From JAYFNU01 sp964460755 (GTDB taxonomy: Bacteria > Bacillota > Clostridia > Oscillospirales > Ruminococcaceae), in assembly GCA_964460755.1 (NCBI GenBank), contig CAYWQL010000041.1, positions 1-7,464 of the forward strand: a DNA stretch of 7,464 nt, in the 5' to 3' direction. The notes beneath the pieces were generated by a model. The model was not told the origin of the DNA, made no database searches, and was given only the letters and a program-made list of their open reading frames with translations. Shown here in pieces: positions 1-4,921 of this stretch (position 1 is its first letter; every line of letters starts with the position of its first letter). A program made the position numbers and the translations under genes.

Positions 1-55
1 GACCCGCTACCTCCACCTTGGCAAGGTGGCGCTCTACCAGATGAGCTAAACCCGC
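1..55 (-). tRNA. tRNA-Gly (anticodon GCC), 3' part cut off by window edge
   Basis: Read on the minus strand from 55, the sequence folds as a tRNA. It has a 7-base acceptor strand GCGGGTT, a D-arm (GCTC/GAGC), an anticodon stem CCACC/GGTGG around the loop TTGCCAA, a 5-base variable region AGGTA and the 5' strand of the T-stem (GCGGG). Loop positions 34-36 read GCC, which decodes the glycine codons GGC and GGU. The rest of the T-arm, the acceptor 3' strand and the CCA end lie beyond base 1. A near-consensus promoter sits just upstream at 68-96. The last two visible bases read T-C where T-T is usual at the start of the T-loop. The identity is secure; only the missing part is unseen. Confidence 0.93.
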
Positions 56-67
56 GACGTGATATAT

Positions 68-96
68 ATTATATATAAAGAGAGATTTTTTTTCAA
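68..96 (-). promoter_or_regulatory. Strong sigma-A-type promoter of the tRNA-Gly gene
   Basis: On the minus strand a -35 box TTGAAA (96-91) and a perfect -10 box TATAAT (73-68) are separated by exactly 17 bases. Transcription would start near 61, about 6 bases before the mature tRNA 5' end at 55, so the precursor leader is very short. The DNA around the boxes is almost pure A/T, including an 8-base A run inside and after the -35 box, which would make an easily melted, UP-element-rich promoter. It is a sequence match without experimental support, but both boxes and the spacing are close to ideal. Confidence 0.8.
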
Positions 97-114
97 GACC
101 TTTTTTATATTTAT

Positions 115-155
115 TTATATGATGCAAAAAAACAGTAATAAATACAATCATATAA
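115..155. repeat. AT-rich inverted repeat in the DJ-1 gene / tRNA-Gly spacer
   Basis: TTATATGAT (115-123) is matched by its perfect inverse ATCATATAA (147-155) across a 23-base loop. It lies in the 170-base spacer (56-225) between the DJ-1-family gene and tRNA-Gly, where I see no gene. It is not a convincing intrinsic terminator: the stem is almost all A/T and no U-run follows the second arm on either strand. In DNA this AT-rich a 9-bp match may be chance. No clear terminator of the DJ-1-family gene is visible in the spacer. Confidence 0.3.
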
Positions 156-225
156 TTATTTCAAAAAGCCGCGACAAAGACGCTCAATCAAAATCGCATT
201 AACGTATAATCAATCAGCCACACAG

Positions 226-804
226 CTAAAAGCCCATCGCCGCTTTTACTATCCGCTTTTTTTCTTCACCGCACAGCATCTTCAACAGCTCAAGCGCTAC
301 GTCCGCCGCAGTTTCGGGGCAATAGGACGTGATTACATTGTCGTCAACTACGACACGCTCGTTTACGACCGTCGTGCCAAGCTCGGCAAGCTGTTTTTGA
401 CGATATGCGCCATTCAAATGATAGGTCGTCGCCCTACGATTGGTGAGTATGCCGCTTTTCGCAAGCGCTAACGCCGCAACGCAAATTGAAGCAATCGGCT
501 TTTTCTTTTCATTGAATGCTCGTATTAACGCTGACGCTTTGTCGCTGTAAGCTTCTTCATAAAATCCGAATTCCTCAAAGCCGCCGGGAATTGCCAAAGC
601 GTCAAAGTCGTCCTCAGAAATTCGGTCTATGGTAGTATCCATAATTACGGGAACGCCAAACGTGCTCGTAACCGTTTTGTTAAAGCCGCAGGTCGTAACG
701 GTAACAGGACAGTCAAAATCGTTTCTCGCCCAACCAAGGACGTCAACAAAAGCGCTGAACTCCATAGTTTCAAAGCCCTTGGCGCAAAATAACAATACCT
801 TCAT
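226..804 (-). CDS. DJ-1/PfpI-family protein (class I glutamine amidotransferase-like fold)
   Basis: This 192-residue protein covers the whole DJ-1/PfpI domain. It starts MKVLLFCAKGFETME, like the DJ-1/YajL/ThiJ proteins, with Glu15 at the position of the conserved acidic residue that contacts the nucleophile. The reactive cysteine is Cys108 in the nucleophile elbow ASICVAALAL, and His129 in TTYHLNG is near the usual histidine position. Family members include chaperones, glyoxalase III or deglycase-type enzymes (activities partly disputed), redox sensors and peptidases; the sequence does not say which applies here. It has no signal peptide or membrane segment, so it is probably cytosolic. The ATG at 804-802 is preceded by GAGGTG with a 5-base gap, a good ribosome binding site. 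It follows tRNA-Val on the same strand, with a strong hairpin directly before the ribosome binding site. Family assignment is firm; biochemical role is unknown. Confidence 0.92.
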   Translation of the reverse strand: MKVLLFCAKGFETMEFSAFVDVLGWARNDFDCPVTVTTCGFNKTVTSTFGVPVIMDTTIDRISEDDFDALAIPGGFEEFGFYEEAYSDKASALIRAFNEKKKPIASICVAALALAKSGILTNRRATTYHLNGAYRQKQLAELGTTVVNERVVVDDNVITSYCPETAADVALELLKMLCGEEKKRIVKAAMGF

Positions 805-815
805 TTTTACACCTC

Positions 816-863
816 AAAAGAAAGTACGATAAGCCGCCTATCGTTAGGGGTCTATCGTACTTT
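816..863 (-). terminator. Long hairpin plus U-run: terminator of tRNA-Val or leader attenuator
   Basis: On the minus strand AAAGTACGATA (863-853) pairs perfectly with TATCGTACTTT (831-821). Inside it, CCTA/TAGG (848-845 and 840-837) closes an ACGA tetraloop, with two further C-G pairs and a small internal loop between the two stems. The second arm runs into TTTTCTTTT (824-816), so the element has the form of an intrinsic terminator after tRNA-Val. The ribosome binding site of the DJ-1-family gene starts at 815, immediately after the U-run. Any transcript of that gene starting upstream must therefore pass through the hairpin. It may work as a plain terminator with some readthrough or as an attenuator. 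Confidence 0.7.
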
Positions 864-876
864 GCTTATTGCTTGC

Positions 877-896
877 TATTGGTAATTAAACCAATA
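877..896. repeat. 7-bp palindrome downstream of tRNA-Val
   Basis: TATTGGT (877-883) and ACCAATA (890-896) form a perfect inverted repeat around the 6-base centre AATTAA. It lies 7 bases past the CCA end of tRNA-Val and upstream of the large hairpin at 821-863. It could be an operator for a dimeric regulator acting on the DJ-1-family gene, a stem in the tRNA 3' trailer, or chance. Overlapping it on the minus strand, TTGGTT could serve as a weak -35 box, but no good -10 box follows at the right distance. Confidence 0.35.
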
Positions 897-902
897 TTTG
901 TT

Positions 903-979
903 TGGTGGGGGCAGGGGGACTCGAACCCTCGACCTCCTGCGTGTGAAGCAGGCGCTCTAACCAGCTGAGCTATGCTCCC
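903..979 (-). tRNA. tRNA-Val (anticodon CAC), with encoded CCA and two A-C stem mismatches
   Basis: The minus strand from 979 to 903 gives a complete 77-base tRNA. It has acceptor strand GGGAGCA, D-arm GCTC/GAGC, anticodon stem CCTGC/GCAGG around TTCACAC, variable region AGGTC, T-loop TTCGAGT, discriminator A (906) and an encoded CCA (905-903). Positions 34-36 read CAC, decoding valine GUG. Two stem pairs are broken. In the T-stem GAGGG faces CCCCC, giving A50-C64 (929 and 915). In the acceptor stem GGGAGCA faces TGCCCCC, giving A4-C69 (976 and 910). In both cases the 3' side has C where U would pair. The gene has its own promoter at 1012-1040 and lies between hslO and the DJ-1-family gene. 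A tRNA-Val with anticodon UAC elsewhere could cover GUG if this copy were impaired. Confidence 0.95.
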
Positions 980-1011
980 ATAGAAAATCGCACGACTTTC
1001 GCGCGTAATTA

Positions 1012-1040
1012 ATATTACTAAAAAGCGACGAAAAAGTCAA
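1012..1040 (-). promoter_or_regulatory. Strong sigma-A-type promoter of tRNA-Val
   Basis: On the minus strand TTGACT (1040-1035) and TAATAT (1017-1012) are separated by 17 bases. This is a near-consensus promoter starting about 10 bases after the stop codon of hslO. The transcript would start near 1005, leaving a leader of about 26 bases before the mature tRNA 5' end at 979. No terminator is visible between hslO and this promoter, so the hslO transcript may also run through tRNA-Val to the hairpin at 816-863. Confidence 0.75.
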
Positions 1041-1049
1041 CATAAACGC

Positions 1050-1931
1050 CTATACGCGTTTCGACAAATCAATCAAATCTTTGTCGGTGAAGTCATATTT
1101 GCTGTTGCAATAACCGCAAACGATTTCGGTTTCTTTCTGCTCCTTCGAAAGCTTAACAAGCTCGTCCTTTCCGATACTAATCAGTGCCTTGGTCATCTTA
1201 TGTCTTGAGCAGTTACAGCGATATTCCGCCCTCGTTTTGTCAAGAACATTCGGTTCAAAGCCGTTCAGAACCAAAAAAGCAATTTCTTCGGGTGTCTTGC
1301 CCTCGTCAATAAGCGCTGATACATTCTTGAGCTTGGCTATATTATCCTCAATAAGGGTTATTTCCTCCTCGGTCGCACCGGGAAGAAGCTGTAAAATATA
1401 TCCCCCCGCCGCCTTAATCGTAAGGTTTGGGTTTACGAGCACGCCCAAGGCGCAAACCGTGGGAATCTGTTCGCTCAAAGCAAAATAGCTTGTCACGTCC
1501 TCGGCAATTTCACCGCTTACTAAGGGAATTTCGCCAATATACGGCTCCTTTAGACCCAAGTCCTTTATAACCGATAAATTTCCCTTCGTGCCGACAAGAC
1601 CGCCGACATTGAGCTTTCCGTTCTTCTTATTAAGGGGCAAATCAGCTTGAGGAAAATCGCAGGTTCCCCTTACGTTGCCCTTGAAATCGCTTATGGCGAT
1701 AACGCTTCCGATAGCGCCGCCGCCCTTTAGCTTGAGCGTCACGCTTTCCTCTTCGCCCTTCAGCATACAGCCCATAAGCGCCGCCGCCGTCAAAAGTCGT
1801 CCAAGCGCCGCCGAAGCCGTTGCCGAGGTTTTGTGTATTTGCTCCATTTCTCGGCAAATATCGGTGGAATCAATCGCGATAACTATAACGCCGCCGTTTT
1901 TTGAAATTGTTCTGACTATATTATTTTTCAA
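1050..1931 (-). CDS. hslO: Hsp33, redox-regulated molecular chaperone (holdase)
   Basis: Hsp33 is a cytosolic ATP-independent holdase that oxidation switches on, binding unfolding proteins during oxidative stress. With the chosen start the product is 293 residues, the normal family length. The N-terminus MKNNIVRTISKNGGVIV matches the family start, IHKTSATASAALGRLL (32-47) and YFALSEQIPTVCALGVLV (149-166) are family signatures, and the C-terminal redox switch is intact: Cys239 and Cys241 (CxC) with Cys272 and Cys275 (CxxC), which hold zinc when reduced. No ATG precedes the conserved start. I chose TTG at 1931, which overlaps the methyltransferase gene by 11 bases. The frame is also open to a TTG at 2000 (316 residues), but that adds 23 residues lying inside the neighbour and unlike the family. 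TTG at 1940 is also possible. Identity is very secure; the start is the uncertain part. Confidence 0.96.
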   Translation of the reverse strand: MKNNIVRTISKNGGVIVIAIDSTDICREMEQIHKTSATASAALGRLLTAAALMGCMLKGEEESVTLKLKGGGAIGSVIAISDFKGNVRGTCDFPQADLPLNKKNGKLNVGGLVGTKGNLSVIKDLGLKEPYIGEIPLVSGEIAEDVTSYFALSEQIPTVCALGVLVNPNLTIKAAGGYILQLLPGATEEEITLIEDNIAKLKNVSALIDEGKTPEEIAFLVLNGFEPNVLDKTRAEYRCNCSRHKMTKALISIGKDELVKLSKEQKETEIVCGYCNSKYDFTDKDLIDLSKRV

Positions 1932-2682
1932 TTCCTTCAACCTTTTTTGCCACGAACACAATGCGCTCGGTAGCTTCGCAAATATCCCTTTCGTTCTCAA
2001 AATCGAAATGCTTTAAAAGACTGTACCCCGTTTTACTGAGAAGCCTTTCAATTACTTTAACTGTATAGTCGTACTCATAAAACGCATCGCTGCTTCGTTC
2101 ATATAACCCCTGCCCGTCCGAAGAAAACAGGTCGGTTGAAATAAGAACGCGCTTCTTTTTGCTGTCATATTCGTTTTGCCACACCAAAACGTTATCCCCG
2201 TCGTCGAAAACGAAGGTGTTGTCGGCAAGCACCTTGCTGTGCTTATAGGACGTATTAATATCGAAAATCAAAAGTCCGTTCGGCTCGGTAAAAAGCGAAA
2301 AACGCGAAAAAACCTTTTTTAGGTCTTTTTCGCTTTCGATATGGTTTATCGTGTCGAGCGAACATATAACGGCGTTTACCGTTCCGTATAAATCAAGCTT
2401 CGTTAGGTCTTGGCATAGAAAGGTTATCGGTTTTTTTGACTTGACCGACTTGTCGTTCGCAACGGCAAGCATATCCTCGCTTATGTCCGCGCCAATCATA
2501 TCATAGCCGAGCCTATCCAGTAATAAAGTCAAAGTGCCAGTTCCGCAGCCTGCGTCCAGCACAATTCCTTTAATATTATTTTGTTTTAGCTCTCGGTGGA
2601 TAAGCCACGAATAAAGGCGATAATCGACATTCCTCGTGAACCTGTCATAGACTCTCGAAAGGCTTTTATAATTATTTTTCAT
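1921..2682 (-). CDS. Class I SAM-dependent methyltransferase, substrate unknown
   Basis: This is a 253-residue protein with a Rossmann-type SAM-binding fold. Motif I is VLDAGCGTGT (41-50), the acidic residue after strand 2 is Asp66 in GADISEDML, the post-motif region is FLCQDL (88-93), and motif IV is AVICSLDTINHI (104-115). The N-terminus YKSLSRVYDRFTRNVDY (5-21) matches a group of Firmicutes methyltransferases with a YxxF-x-VYDxLMxDVDY start. The C-terminal half (about 140-245) is a strand-rich insert ending in RIVFVAKK. The sequence does not reveal the substrate. The ATG at 2682 overlaps the end of the yerC-like gene by 11 bases, and no clear Shine-Dalgarno precedes it, so translation is probably coupled. 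It in turn overlaps hslO. The fold is certain; the function is open. Confidence 0.9.
   Translation of the reverse strand: MKNNYKSLSRVYDRFTRNVDYRLYSWLIHRELKQNNIKGIVLDAGCGTGTLTLLLDRLGYDMIGADISEDMLAVANDKSVKSKKPITFLCQDLTKLDLYGTVNAVICSLDTINHIESEKDLKKVFSRFSLFTEPNGLLIFDINTSYKHSKVLADNTFVFDDGDNVLVWQNEYDSKKKRVLISTDLFSSDGQGLYERSSDAFYEYDYTVKVIERLLSKTGYSLLKHFDFENERDICEATERIVFVAKKVEGIEK
1929..1944 (-). promoter_or_regulatory. Ribosome binding site and TTG start of hslO inside the methyltransferase gene
   Basis: On the minus strand AAGG (1944-1941, the end of an A6GG run) lies 9 bases before the TTG at 1931-1929. The next codons give K-N-N-I-V-R-T, the expected Hsp33 start. A second AAGGA-like stretch abuts the TTG and is too close to serve it. 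The stop codon of the methyltransferase (1923-1921) falls within codons 3-4 of hslO. Ribosomes ending the upstream gene could therefore restart here, which would help the weak start codon. Confidence 0.55.
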
Positions 2683-2968
2683 CAGAGTTAAGGCGATTTA
2701 ATATCTTTGTATAGCCGTCGTTGCCAAAGCTCAGCGAACGGTTGACGCGGCTTATCGTCGCCGTCGACGCGCCCGTTATCTTGACAATTTCGCTATACAC
2801 TGTTTTATCGAGAAGAAGCTTTGCAACCTGAAAGCGTTGAGAAAGCGCCTTCAACTCCGGGCGGGTGCAAAGGTCATCGAAAAACTCGTAGCATTCTTCG
2901 CCGTCCTTAAGCGCAAGTATAGCTTCAAAAAGCTCGTCCAGTTCCTTTGATTTAAGTTTTGAATCCAT
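2672..2968 (-). CDS. yerC: YerC/YecD-family TrpR-related DNA-binding regulator
   Basis: This is a 98-residue helical protein of the YerC/YecD family, a Firmicutes branch of the TrpR superfamily. The family hallmark DDLCTRPELKALSQRFQVAKLL spans 31-52. A helix-turn-helix follows at about 58-79 (YSEIVKITGASTATISRVNRSL), the part expected to read DNA. Length is typical and complete. Family members have been linked to control of amino acid biosynthesis, with histidine genes proposed as targets in some Gram-positive bacteria; the ligand here is unknown. The ATG at 2968 has a strong GGAGGT ribosome binding site 5 bases upstream. It is the first gene of a tightly overlapping unit with the methyltransferase and hslO, and follows lysA after 60 bases that hold a possible promoter. 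A role in controlling its own unit is inference. Confidence 0.92.
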   Translation of the reverse strand: MDSKLKSKELDELFEAILALKDGEECYEFFDDLCTRPELKALSQRFQVAKLLLDKTVYSEIVKITGASTATISRVNRSLSFGNDGYTKILNRLNSDEK

Positions 2969-2996
2969 TTTCGACCTCCATGCTTAACGCTTTTAC

Positions 2997-3025
2997 AGTT
3001 TAACACTCGAAAGTAGAAATGTAAA
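2997..3025 (-). promoter_or_regulatory. Possible promoter of the yerC-methyltransferase-hslO unit
   Basis: In the 60-base gap between lysA and yerC the minus strand carries TTTACA (3025-3020), 17 bases, then TAAACT (3002-2997). That is one mismatch from the consensus -35 and two from the -10. Transcription would start near 2990, about 20 bases before the yerC start codon. No terminator is visible after lysA, so readthrough from the lon operon is equally possible. Confidence 0.45.
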
Positions 3026-3028
3026 TAC

Positions 3029-4327
3029 TTAAATGTCGTTTTTTGTTATATCCTCGTAGCTTTCCCGCTTAATAATCGTAACAGGCTCTTTGTTTTTAAT
3101 CATAATCATTTCGGGGCGCGGTATACGGTTATAATTCGACGCCATAGAGTAATTGTACGCTCCCGTCGCAAGCACAGCCATTATGTCCCCCGCCGAACAG
3201 CTTTGAATGTTCGCGTTCTCTTGAATGAGGTCGCCGCTTTCGCAGCATTTTCCTGCAATCGTGACCTTCATATCGGCTTTCTCTCTCGCCTTGTTTGCTA
3301 TAAGCGCGGTATATTCCGAGCCATACAGCGCATAACGCGGGTTGTCGGGCATTCCGCCGTCAATCGAAACATATGTGCGAACACCCTCGATTGTTTTCAC
3401 ACCGCCGACGGTGTAAAGTGTAATACCTGCCGAGCCGACGATGCTTCTTCCGGGCTCGACGATTATATATGGCACGCTCATTTCGAGCTTTTTGCATTCG
3501 TCCTTTACCGCTGTCGCGACGGCGTCGAGCATATCCCCAACAGGTGAAAAAATGTTTTCGGGAATATATTTTATCGCGAAGCCTCCTCCGAGATTGAGCT
3601 TCGTAATATTCGCGCCGTATTCGTCATTTGACTTCTTTATGACGCGAAGCATAATTTTCGCCGCTTCGCAAAAGGGCTCGGCTTCAAAAATCTGCGAACC
3701 GATATGACAATGAAGCCCGACCAAATTGAGGTTCTTGTATTTAAGCGCGGTCTTGATTGCCTCGTCAGCCTCTCCATTTTCAAGCGCGAAGCCGAATTTG
3801 CTGTCGATTCCGCCCGTCATAATAAATTTGTGAGTATGCGCCTCGACGCCCGGCTTAATACGAAACATTATGTCCTGAGTAACGTTTCTCGCCTCGCACA
3901 GTTTATTGAGGGTTTCGAGTTCAAATATGTTGTCGACAACGATTATTCCGACCCTGTATTCTATCGCGTCGATAAGCTCGCTTGTAGTTTTATTATTTCC
4001 GTGAAAAATAATTTTCTCGCACGGGAAGCCAACGGATTTTGCTGTAAAAAGCTCGCCGCCCGAAACGACGTCCACACCCATGCCCTCGGACATCACTATT
4101 CTTAAAAGCTCCTTGCAGTTAAGCGCCTTGCTCGCAAAGACAGCCATGGCGTTTTTGTCGTAGTTGCGCTCAAGACCCGCTGTAAAGCTCCTACACGCTC
4201 TTTTTATTTCAGCCTCGCTCATACAGTAAAGCGGCGTTCCGAACCTCTCGGCAAGCGTCACGGTGTCTACGCCGTCAATGGCGAGATGACCGTTATTATT
4301 AATTGAAAGACAATCAGCAATGTACAT
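3029..4327 (-). CDS. lysA: Diaminopimelate decarboxylase
   Basis: LysA removes carbon dioxide from meso-diaminopimelate to make L-lysine, the last step of the pathway, using pyridoxal phosphate. The 432-residue protein is full length. The cofactor-binding lysine is Lys67 in FASKALN. HIGSQ (208-212), the glycine loop GGGF (247-250) and EPGRSIV (291-297) build the barrel active site and phosphate site. CCESGD (361-366) brings Cys362 and Glu363 across the dimer interface, and GAYNYSMASNYN (389-400) holds the conserved tyrosine. These motifs favour LysA over arginine or carboxynorspermidine decarboxylases of the same fold. The ATG at 4327 has GGAG 7 bases upstream, overlapping the end of engB, whose stop lies 4 bases away. 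It is probably the third gene of a lon-engB-lysA operon. No lysine riboswitch precedes it here, so control would come from the operon promoter. Confidence 0.97.
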   Translation of the reverse strand: MYIADCLSINNNGHLAIDGVDTVTLAERFGTPLYCMSEAEIKRACRSFTAGLERNYDKNAMAVFASKALNCKELLRIVMSEGMGVDVVSGGELFTAKSVGFPCEKIIFHGNNKTTSELIDAIEYRVGIIVVDNIFELETLNKLCEARNVTQDIMFRIKPGVEAHTHKFIMTGGIDSKFGFALENGEADEAIKTALKYKNLNLVGLHCHIGSQIFEAEPFCEAAKIMLRVIKKSNDEYGANITKLNLGGGFAIKYIPENIFSPVGDMLDAVATAVKDECKKLEMSVPYIIVEPGRSIVGSAGITLYTVGGVKTIEGVRTYVSIDGGMPDNPRYALYGSEYTALIANKAREKADMKVTIAGKCCESGDLIQENANIQSCSAGDIMAVLATGAYNYSMASNYNRIPRPEMIMIKNKEPVTIIKRESYEDITKNDI

Positions 4328-4331
4328 AGGT

Positions 4332-4919
4332 TCACTCCGAAATTATTTTGTTTAATTCATTTCTTAAGCCTTCAGCGTAGTCGTTGCCGTTAACCGAAAA
4401 CGGAAAAACGCCAAGCAGATTATATCCTTCGAAAAGCTTGCCAAACATCTTCATATTCTCGTTGTACTCGGTTTTGTTGAGCTTATCCGCTTTTGTAAGC
4501 GCAACGACGGTTCTGTTGCCTGTCTGCTTCAAAAAGTCGAGCATAACTATGTCCTCCGACGACGGCTTGTGACGAATGTCAATAAGCTGAACTACAAGGG
4601 ATATATTTCTTCCCGAACAGAAAAAATGCTCAAGAAGCTTAGCCCATCTGCGCTTTTCACTGTCCGAGCGTTTGGCGTAGCCGTAGCCGGGCAGGTCAAC
4701 AAGCACATACCCTTCGCCAACCGAAAAGAAATTAACCGTCGTGGTTTTTCCCGGCGTCGAGCTCACCCTTGCCAAGGATTTACGATTACAAAGCTTATTG
4801 ATAAGCGACGACTTTCCCACATTCGAGCGCCCGCAAAAGACCACCTCGGCGCCCTGTGACGGTGGGAGTTGGCTTGTGAAGCCGTATGAAGTAATAAATT
4901 CTGCGTTTAAAAAATCCAT
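4332..4919 (-). CDS. engB: Ribosome biogenesis GTP-binding protein EngB/YsxC/YihA
   Basis: EngB is a small, usually essential GTPase that acts late in assembly of the 50S ribosomal subunit. From the ATG at 4919 the protein has 195 residues, the usual size. The GTPase motifs are in order: G1 GRSNVGKSS (30-38), G2 region STPGKTT (54-60), G3 DLPGYG (75-80), G4 TKAD (142-145) and a G5-like FSVNG (174-178). The G1 and DLPGYGYA stretches are characteristic of this family. A TTG two codons upstream at 4925, overlapping the lon stop, is an alternative start giving 197 residues. No clear Shine-Dalgarno precedes either start; the gap from lon to the ATG is 2 bases, so coupling to lon translation is likely. 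The lon-engB order is common in Bacillota. Confidence 0.96.
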   Translation of the reverse strand: MDFLNAEFITSYGFTSQLPPSQGAEVVFCGRSNVGKSSLINKLCNRKSLARVSSTPGKTTTVNFFSVGEGYVLVDLPGYGYAKRSDSEKRRWAKLLEHFFCSGRNISLVVQLIDIRHKPSSEDIVMLDFLKQTGNRTVVALTKADKLNKTEYNENMKMFGKLFEGYNLLGVFPFSVNGNDYAEGLRNELNKIISE

Positions 4920-4921
4920 AA

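Noticed and set aside
61..79. TA-rich alternating stretch as a tandem repeat
   Set aside because: It is explained by the TATAAT box and flanks of the tRNA-Gly promoter; no repeat unit is kept beyond it.
119..205. A 27-codon plus-strand frame starting ATG ATG in the AT-rich spacer
   Set aside because: No ribosome binding site, composition like random AT-rich DNA, and opposite direction to all neighbours.
864..902. T-box or other riboswitch upstream of the DJ-1-family gene
   Set aside because: The whole spacer is under 100 bases, with no T-box sequence or specifier loop; only two simple inverted repeats are present.
1932..2000. Extension of hslO to the TTG at 2000 (316 residues)
   Set aside because: The extra residues lie inside the methyltransferase gene, are unlike the Hsp33 N-terminus and exceed the family length; the start at 1931 fits both length and the conserved beginning.
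1189..2016. Plus-strand open frames opposite hslO and the methyltransferase gene
   Set aside because: They lie antisense to well-recognised genes, have no family resemblance and no ribosome binding sites; the open frames follow from codon bias of the true genes.
3203..4105. Three plus-strand open frames of 88-133 codons opposite lysA
   Set aside because: lysA is full length with all active-site motifs, and the antisense frames show no recognisable domain.
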